Part shown: one piece after another, positions 56,363 through 64,000 of the stretch
How positions within the stretch are numbered: position 1 is the stretch's first letter
Layout of the letters: each line of letters starts with the position of its first letter
Assembly: GCA_015501055.1 (NCBI GenBank)
Contig: JADNYV010000035.1
Location: forward strand, 124,001 to 188,000
DNA length: 64,000 bases
Direction: 5' to 3'
Source: Mucidula mucida
Taxonomy: Eukaryota > Basidiomycota > Agaricomycetes > Agaricales > Physalacriaceae
Position numbers and translations under genes: made by a program
The notes under the pieces: generated by a model
The model's database searches: none
What the model saw: the letters and a program-made list of their open reading frames with translations, nothing else
Told to the model about the DNA's origin: nothing

Positions 56363-59300
56363 ATGGCGCCAACTAGCAATAAGCGGACGAAGGCTGTGGC
56401 TCGGGAAGAAATCGATGACTTTGATAGCGACGACGACGCTGACTTTACGATTGACAGCAGTGGCCCGAGCGGGATTCATTCCCATGTCGCACTGCCTGCC
56501 CAACTCATCGACGAGCCTCCAGCGAAACGTCTAAGGACAAGTTCGGTCCTTCCAGGCAGTAGCGAGGGTGCCACTACCCTTTCCATGGATCAAACGGAGG
56601 CTCCTCCAGCACTCGCTACTGGAGATTCAGATGACATGGCCCAAGATGCGGAAGAGCCAGAGGCGGGAACTTCCCCACCAAAACCGGCAAAGCCACAGGT
56701 AGAGATAATTGCCTCTGAGACTCGGACCAGACTAATGTAGAGTTTAAAGGGCGCGTCGCGCTACATGGTGGACTTCCTGGAGAAATTCCCCGTTCTTATT
56801 GACTACTTGCTTGCCGGAGAGTCTCATTCCGCCATTGATCAACCTTGTAGCTGTGCTGCGACACGTCCCGGTGCGCTTCGCAAAATTCTCTGTTTCGACT
56901 GCAGTTACTTTGAGCCCTGTTGCTCCGATTGTTTCCTGGAGTCACATAGAAATTGTCCGACGCATTGGGCTCACCGTTGGAAGGGCCAGTCCTTTGATAA
57001 AGTCGACATCTCTGAACTTGGCTATGTCTTCACCTTCAGCCATGCACATGGTGCGCAGCGTTGTCCTAATGGTGATTACGGGGACAAGAAACCTCTCAAT
57101 TTCATCCTCGTCGATACAAACGGGGTTCATCAGACGAAGGCAGTCTTCTGTGCATGCGCCAACCATGGCAAGCCAGAGGATCGCTTCACCGAGCTCTTGC
57201 ACTGTCGCATATTTCCCGCGACGGTAGCACGACCGGAGACTGGATTTACGTTTGGCCTTCTCGAGGACTTTCACCTCCAAACGCTCACTTCTAAGAAGTC
57301 GCCGTATGATTATATTGCGGCTATTCGACGCAAGACATGCAATGCGGGACCTGATCTTCACGAAGTTCCTGTAAGTCTTTGGGATCGCGGAAATCTTCAT
57401 GGCTGATGGCCCGAGCATAGAATCCATATGTACAATTCCTTCGGGTTCAACGTGTCTTTCGTGCTGTAACTGCTATCAAGAGAGGTGGACAGGTACACGG
57501 AATTGACCGGTTCTTTCTAAACCGCCCTCCTGGCTCGGTTGTAGTACCGTGTTTCGTATGCCCAGAGCCGGGGTTCAATGTTCCCGATCGCTACTGGATT
57601 GACATACATGAGGATTTCATGTGCGTTCTTCGTTATTTGCAGAATGAAACTAAGCTAACAAGGACTGTTGTCTAGACATCTGGTTCAACTCGCCCTTATG
57701 CTCGACGGTCACTTTGGGCTGCAACGTTTTGGCAAGGTTGATGATCCGGATGATGTGTCGTTGTTGAAAGGAAAGGGGTTGTTCCCACTCGATGAGCTGT
57801 ACAACGAGTATGTCCGTGACGTTGTTGCTAATGAGGAAGAGGCAAGCCATGTTCATTTCCTCTTGGAGTAGCTACTAATGTACAGCCTAGAAATCGAGCT
57901 GTTCGAACTTTAACGCTGTTGAGATGCAGAACAGGTTGAAGTTTCGTGGATGTGTGATATCAGGAGTCATTGCGGTTGAATGTGGCCGCCATTGTATCTT
58001 TCTATCCATGGTGGATCTGCAGAAAGGCGAGAGGTATATTCTCATTCTGTTTGGTCAACTCCTTTATTCAATGGTTGGACAGATTCGCGAATGCAGACTA
58101 TGCGCTGATGATTGCTCTCCGCCGTTTCATGAGCTCCAGTTTGGATCGAGTCAAGTTCTTCAAGAGGTTTATTACGACATACGATGTTGCTTGTCAGTTT
58201 GAGGTACACTTCGGAGAGCGCATCTTCAAGAGCTTCCCCGATCTGGCGCCCATCGTTGACCTCATCAACTTCTTGGTTCCGAAAATGCATTTAGACGGAC
58301 ATAAGGATAAGTGCAAGTATCGATTCACACTGAACTATTTTCAAGGCGCTGGCCGTACCCACGGGGAGGGTATCGAGCAATCATGGGCAGAGAGCAAGCA
58401 GTCCGGCGGGAGTTCACGTCAAATGAATCATGGACATAGACATGACACGATCATCGACTTTCATAACTTCTGGAATTGGGTCAAGTTTGAACTAATGGGT
58501 ATGAAATGATGCTATCCTCCTCTAGTAGACTATTAGCTGACAATTTCAACCTCTAGAGGACTACCTGGAGAGTCATCTGATAGATGCGCGTGTTAGTCTG
58601 CAAGGCGCAATCGATCACTTCTTTGGACTTTCAATTTCCCGTGGCAAGGAGAATGTTGTGGCTTGGAGTAAGCTGTCGACCGAACCCAGAAAGGTCGGAA
58701 GCGATTGGGAAAGTGTATATCGAGTGTCTACAAAGAAGCGTAAGTTTCTGGTCCTCAGCAAGTCAAACACGTGACAGACGCAGTTTCTAGTTCCATCGCG
58801 TGAAGCCGTGTACCTCAGTCTGGTGCAGTCAGAAACAAAGCGAAGCGAAGCCGAGGAGATTGTCATGAAGACACAGAGCGTAGAAACCCAGTTCCTTAAT
58901 ACTGGATTAAAGCTACAAGAGCGACAGTGAGTGTCATGGCAGATCAACACATAGTATCTCATAATCAGCAGGCGATATCTTCAGCGTTTCAAGAAGTCTG
59001 CCAATACTGATTCGGAACAGACAACTCTGGCTCGCAGCCGCGCTGCACTCTTAGGCGACCTTCGACAATGGCGCAAGACGCAGCTCCAAATTATGCCTAC
59101 ACTCGAACGTCTAGCCTTAGAAAGCCGTCTCGAGAGTGCAGAAGTATTTGTTGAGCGCGAGATTCTGTATCTCCCTTCGGATTTCAATTCTACCGACCGT
59201 GTCAAGCTAGGACTGCAACGGTTGGCAGATTTAGAGTTGAGACTACGAGAAGGAGAGGCAAACGATGCGGTCCTGGCCCTCTGTGATACTATAGCGCACA

Positions 59301-60087
59301 AGATGGTGCTACGGGAGGTCAAAAAGTCAAATGCGCGCGGAGTCACACAGAATACACGGGCGACAAAGTTCATCCGCGGCGTCGAGTTCAAACGAGCGGG
59401 TCATGCAGCCCAATATCGGAAGGCACGAGAGGCTGTGTTGGAACTGCAGAACGTAAAGGAGTCAGCCAATTATCCGGTGCTAACGGAGGAGGATATGTAC
59501 GCCAAGAACGCGGTGAATGCTCGAGAACTGGGAGACGGATCAAAAACTGATGGGTGGATTTGGCGATATGGTAACTTGAAAGGGTTGGACAAGGATGAAC
59601 GAGATGCGTTCGTGATTGAGAGTAAGTTCAGAGTGTCTGAGTTGGGAAACACATCTGACAGGCTTTTCCAGCGGAGCGTGTCCAATGGTTCCGTGCCAAG
59701 GCAGACATGGAACGTTGGATGGAGGAAGTCGAAACACTGGAAGAAGAGTTCCGACGCCTTATCCGGGCCTGTCGATCCATGACGGACTATTGGACTCAGA
59801 TGTCAACGGAATACGACTCAGCAACAGCTCCATATCTTCTCTCGCGGAGCGGAGATGTCACCAACCCAAACTGTGGCTATCGCGTATATGCATTACAGAA
59901 AGCGGATATGTATAGGAGGATCGGCGTACATGCAGAGAAGTGTTTCCTAGATCCCAAAGTTGGTGGAGCATGGCCGGATGAAAAGGAGGACATCAACGAG
60001 TTCTTGAGGAAGCGCAGACCACGGTTAGAGGTTGATTGGCAGAAAGATGGCAAAGATTTCGAACAGCTTGTAGGAAACGAGAAATAG
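56363..60087 (+). CDS. KDZ transposase with CxC-type cysteine cluster
   Basis: Exons begin 56363-56698, 56741-57370, 57421-57620 and 57676 onward, with further short introns, and end at 60087 (FEQLVGNEK). The head is acidic (EEIDDFDSDDDADF). A Cys/His cluster at about residues 147-190 (PCSCAATRPG, CFDCSYFEPCCSDC, HRNCPTHWAHRW) is the CxC-like domain seen next to KDZ transposases. The catalytic region has LALMLDGHFGLQRF, ISGVIAVECGRHC, MVDLQKGERY, TTYDVACQFEVHFG and GAGRTHGEGIEQSWAESKQS, matching the KDZ pattern with conserved Asp/Glu. The rest is helical (AEEIVMKTQSV, LEEEFRRLIRA). KDZ (Kyakuja-Dileera-Zisupton) enzymes are RNase H-fold transposases expanded in mushrooms. No clear stop or frameshift was found, so the gene may be intact. 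Confidence 0.8.
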
Positions 60088-60744
60088 ATTATATTCATAT
60101 GGTACTCGCTGATGAGAAGGATTCGGCCGAAACACGTCAAAGGCCGGCCATGTGGTAGGTATTGCGTCGTGTTTGGCAGCTCCGTTTGTTGACCTACAAC
60201 CACCATCATCATCGACCACTGACATCAACTGCCGACGACTATCTGCTTGGACACAATCCCTGATACTTAACAAGCCTGCAAGAACGCCGGGGCGGAGAGC
60301 GGTCTCCTCTTAGGCGCAGTCTACAACAATCTCGTATAGAACGATGTTGTGGTTGGTCAATATGCTCACTAACCTTGTTGAGCGTGCACGCTTACTACCG
60401 GTGAGCTTGTTACCCACCACTTCTTGGCTGCTAACCGTTCCATAGCAGTAGGCAATGTTGGTGTTATACGCGACGCCGAGCCATCTCCCTCCATCTCGTA
60501 ACCACCGCCGCCTTCTTCGCAACCACGACGCTCCCCACCAGGTCTTCCCACGACGATGACGACAGCGACAAAGGCTCCTACCATAACGACGGCTCCAATG
60601 ATGACTGCACTTCAACGCGTCACCATCCACCGACAACACTACAAACGGCGATACCAGTTCCTATAGCACTCCCAACAATAGACGGTCCGAAGGGTGCCCA
60701 CTATCGAAGGTACCAAGCCGTGCTCGCCATGCTCGCCATGCAGG
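60088..60744. other. Non-coding segment between transposase and subterminal zone
   Basis: No gene recognised; composition changes to CTTAAG-rich sequence from about 60745. CTCGCCATG-type short repeats lie at 60720-60740. Confidence 0.5.
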
Positions 60745-61146
60745 ATCTTAAGCGCGTTCACGACGAACAATCTTAAGCACACGGATGTCGGTAAGTGTGC
60801 TCCCTCATGACTCCGGATCTTAATGATACTCACAGTGGACTCTAGTCTCAAGCATGCTTACGATGGACAATCTCAAGCATGCTCACGACGGATGAGAGGA
60901 AGCACGCTCACCTGCTCATAGGCCTCAGCATCCTCCTCTTCGTAGATTATATTTTTGTACATCTCATTGTTCAACAATGGTTTTTTTTTCTCAAGATTGT
61001 GCTTGAACTTCTTAAGATTCTAGTTGAGATGAGAGCATCTTAAGATTGTGTCCGAGACGAGTAATCTTAAGATGCTGCTGGGCAGCAGGCACACCCATGT
61101 ATTGTCCGCATGCTCACCGATTGCTTAAATTGGCTTAAGATTCTCA
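60745..61146. repeat. CTTAAG-rich subterminal zone, right
   Basis: ATCTTAAG words at 60747, 60770, 61014, 61033, 61062 and related TCTCAAGCATGC copies at about 60845-60885. Counterpart of 50372-50640. Confidence 0.65.
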
Positions 61147-61190
61147 CGTTTAAGCACAACATCGAGACGTTGGAAATCTTAAAGAAAATG
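61147..61190 (-). repeat. KDZ terminal inverted repeat, right
   Basis: Partner of 50328-50371. Beyond it the sequence at once becomes gag reading frame (RGNTN on the minus strand). Confidence 0.7.
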
Positions 61191-63988
61191 TATGAAATGT
61201 TAGTATTACCACGACCTTTAATCGCCGCAACAGTGTGGGCATCATCAGTCATGGCTAATAAGCACTCGCCACTGACCGAGTCTGTCGTGTTGAACTCCCT
61301 GAATCGCAAGTTATCGACTGATCCATCGTCAGACAAGTAAGTGCTATCGCCATTGAACTTTTTGTCAGGCTCACACCGCATAGCATACATGAAGTCTTCT
61401 TCAAACTGACTCCCTTCACCGTAGTCGCTTGGGGAGTACCGCTCGTCGGTAACATCATTACTATGCATGGCGCGCAAGAAGTCCTCGTTCGTACGGTCAC
61501 CAGCTTGAGACCCATCAGACGCGTATTCAAGGATTTCGTACGCATCGCGCGTCGGATCAAAAGAACCAGCATCAGGTTCGGACTCTTGTGATGCAACAAT
61601 TGGACCATTATACTCCTCAGATATCTCATTAATGTCAGCCAGATGTCCCCCCACTATCCGTGCGAGCAGCGCGAATAGCCGGCTTCTCACCTCGACGGTC
61701 ATTATGAGGCGCATTAGCCCCAGGACATCCAGCATGTCCTCGATACTGACCTTCTCTGCCACAGTCGTGACACTTCACGTTTGTCGGGACTCTTTGCGGG
61801 TGTATATTGTCTGGCTGTTTGCCGCCATCTGCGCGCTCACCACGATCAGGCGTCCCATCGCGCTGTCTAGCGTCTCTCTGCCCTTGACGTTCAGCACCCG
61901 GACGTGCATTATTTCCAAGAGGCCGTACGACAGTACAACTCACCAGCCGCGAACGCCAAGCATTCTTGAACGCATTCGCATTGTGTGGGATAGCTGGCAG
62001 CTTCTCAGCAGGTTTCTTGCGCGGGGCAACTACACCATCATGACGACGGTCAGCAACATGCTTTCTAGTATACGCCAATCGTTCCTCATCAGCAGCACCG
62101 TCCACCAGCTCATCAAGAGGATCAAGAATAACATCATACCCCTTGTCAATCATGTCATCGACGTACTTCTTAGGTATGTTATCCATGAATTTATCCAATA
62201 ACTCACGATCTGACGGCGGAATTGCCATAGAGTCCGCAATCATCACCATCTCGTCATAGAATCCTTTGATAGTGTCGGAAGCACACCAGGTAAGATTCTT
62301 GAACTTGATATAATTATCATGCAGGGTAATCGATCTAATAAACCGTTTGTACAGGCCAACTATCACCTGTTCGGCCGTCCAAGACTGTTGTGTTCGGTTC
62401 ACGCCAACAACACGGTTTCGGAACCATCGATCTGCACTCCCTTCAAGGTAAGTCTTCAACTGAATCTTCCGCTCAAAATCGCGCTTAACACCAATTAAGT
62501 GACTCGCCTCAAAGTACATGCTGATATCCTGTACGAACCGCTCAAGTACATGGTAATCGGCGCTTCCTGAATACTTCGTGATCTTCATGTCGACCCTCGA
62601 CGGTTTAGCCTCCTTGGGCAATGACGGCTTGTACGCGTGTGCTGTCGATAAATTGATACAAGGCGCTTGATCATGAGGCTATCCTGGTCCTCGCGAGCAC
62701 GCTTAACATCGACCCCAGGCGTACGAGAACGGCGATGCCTCGCTGGAGGTGTCCTTCGCGGGCGAGACGACGGCGAACGACGAGGTGGAGGGCAATCTCC
62801 ATTGTGGTTACTGCCCGCGGACTCATCATCCCCATCATCCCCACCACTATCATCACCGCCGCTGTCATCATCATCGAATGGCTCATTGTCGGGGCCAGGA
62901 GGCGGCTGGTTAGGTGGATTAGGCGGAGGAGGCGGTGGGTTATTCCTGTCCTGCGCTGGCCGATTATTAGAAGGTGGCCTCGTCGGCTTAGGCGTAGGCT
63001 GAGGCGGCGGGGCGTTATTCCCGTCATGCGCTGGCCGAGCATCCGAAGAAGGATTAGTCGGCCTAGGGGGAGGAGGTGGGGAAGCATCCCCATTCTGCGC
63101 CGGATGTTGAGGAGGCTGAGCCTACTTCTTAGGCTGTGGCTGAGGCGTGCTTCCTCCCTTACTATCCTTCGGCTGAGGAGGAGGGCCATTCGAATTCTCT
63201 GCGCGAGTTTCCTCCGCCTTCGGCTGTGTGGACGACTTCCCAGCAGCCTTGCTCGTTGACTGCGAACCTGAAGGCGCGGCCGTCTTCGACGTCGACGCAA
63301 TCGGGTCGCTCACGGGAACCTGGGTGTCAGGCGCAACTGGCGCTGAGCTCGGAACCGCCTCTTCGGGCAACTCCACAATACGGAAGTTGCACATTGGGTG
63401 AATCCCGTAAGCTGTCTTCTTTGTGTCTCCGTTCGGCAGGAATTCACTTATCAACTTGTTTGGCCAGTCGATGACGATGTCCTGACAAGGAATGGATGAT
63501 TCACCAAACTCAAACATCTGTTCCTCACGGAGCAGCTGTTTCATGACACGCATTTGCATGTCATCGAACCGAATTTGACTGTCAGTCCTCTCGTCACCTT
63601 GAACAACCACATCTGATGAGACAGGCACAGGTGGCGCAGCTTCTTCTACAGCCACGGGCAGCCCATCGTCTTTTGCCTTGGGTGGGACATCTGCCTTCGG
63701 AACGGTAGGCGTAACATCTGCCTTCGGAACGGTAGGCGTATGCTTCTTTGTTGCATGTCGGCCACTAATCAGGCCAGACAGACTATCAGAGACCTCCGAG
63801 ACACTTGGCGGACGCGATACTTGCTTCTCGAACGACCATTCCCACTCGCCCCCAAAGTCAATCAACTCATTCTGTAAGGAGAAATCATTCACCACTGCGG
63901 GCGCCTCATATTTCGCCTGGGTACTCGCTGGCCGGGGATCATCATAGATTGTCTGGACATTCGCTGGCGGGGCACTCGATAACGGCAT
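61191..63988 (-). pseudogene. gag: Ty3/gypsy gag, broken
   Basis: The start MPLSSAPPANVQTIYDDPRP at 63988 opens an N-terminal region with Pro-rich linkers up to a TAG at 63121-63123. The same frame continues as a Pro/Asp-rich linker to about 62670, then a frameshift leads into the gag core (62621-61635): MKITKYSGSADYHVLERFV, ADRWFRNRVV and FKNLTWCASDTIKGFYDEM. A zinc knuckle follows, read as CHDCGREGQYRGHAGC, with a Gln at the usual His place. Another frameshift links to SEEYNGPIVASQESEPD and an acidic tail to RGNTN, where the KDZ begins. Gag forms the particle that packages the element RNA. Three breaks make it non-functional. Confidence 0.75.
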
Positions 63989-64000
63989 GCTATAATCGTC

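Larger units (their letters stand above)
50328..61190 (+). mobile_element. KDZ-type DNA transposon with cargo, 10.9 kb, inside the retroelement
   Basis: Ends: left (from 50328) TTTCTTTAAGAT-A-TCCAAC, right (reverse complement, from 61190) TTTCTTTAAGAT-T-TCCAAC, with GTTGTGCTTAAAC shared 20 bases further in; about 36 of 42 positions agree. Subterminal zones on both sides are crowded with CTTAAG words. Genes are one on the minus strand (50752-52847) and two or three on the plus strand, including a KDZ transposase (56363-60087). The insertion lies between gag and protease of the Ty3 element. No target duplication could be recognised, so the exact borders are uncertain by some bases. Confidence 0.75.
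42935..64000 (-). mobile_element. Ty3/gypsy chromovirus, minus strand, 5' end beyond window
   Basis: Minus-strand order is gag (63988-61191), [KDZ insertion 61190-50328], protease-RT-RNase H-integrase-chromodomain (50325-45673), an extra ORF (45359-43606), polypurine tract (43491-43481) and 3' LTR (43480-42935). Gag and pol halves are on the same strand in the right order and each is truncated exactly where the KDZ ends begin, so they are best read as one element. Stops and frameshifts in gag, between protease and RT, and in the third ORF show that it is inactive. Confidence 0.75.

Noticed and set aside
62667..63259. Long plus-strand Gly/Arg-rich ORFs opposite gag
   Set aside because: Shadows of the Pro-rich gag linker on the minus strand; repetitive composition, no motifs.

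Overview
The window is nuclear DNA from a filamentous basidiomycete, most likely an agaricomycete. The signs are dense introns of about 45-65 bp, complete fungal housekeeping genes (GGC1, ATG101), an agaricomycete-type F-box protein, an RTA1-like protein, a cytochrome P450, and mobile elements typical of mushroom genomes (Ty3 chromovirus, KDZ and Mutator-like DNA transposons). No rRNA, tRNA or CRISPR was seen. Exon boundaries were derived by hand from splice signals, frame continuity and comparison between paralogs.

Region 1 (about 1-14.4 kb) is a mosaic of direct and inverted segmental duplications. They carry copies of three gene types: a kinase-like family A (Lys, HRD and Asn present, DFG as DFA), a pseudokinase-like family B (catalytic Asp and DFG lost), and a Cys/His zinc-finger protein. 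Most copies are broken. The intact-looking ones are a zinc-finger gene (2075-3396) and a B gene (13209-14430).

Region 2 (14.7-37.9 kb) is ordinary gene space: an unrecognised gene, the mitochondrial GTP/GDP carrier GGC1, another unrecognised gene, a complete A gene, an A-then-B pair in tandem (A broken, B intact), a decayed P450, the autophagy gene ATG101, an intact 13-exon flavin monooxygenase, an RTA1-like gene with a nonsense codon, an unrecognised gene and an F-box gene.

Region 3 (38.07-42.08 kb) is a Mutator-like (MULE) DNA transposon with 165-bp terminal inverted repeats and a perfect 9-bp target duplication. It sits inside a small host gene, and its SWIM-containing transposase has several nonsense codons.

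Region 4 (42.9 kb to the window end) is a Ty3/gypsy chromovirus on the minus strand: gag beyond 61.2 kb, protease-RT-RNase H-integrase-chromodomain at 45.7-50.3 kb, an extra ORF downstream of pol, then a polypurine tract and a 3' LTR. Its gag and pol halves are separated by a 10.9-kb KDZ transposon with imperfect inverted ends, CTTAAG-rich subterminal zones, a KDZ transposase and two or three cargo genes. The result is a nested element of at least 21 kb that itself appears to interrupt a host ORF at 42.93 kb.
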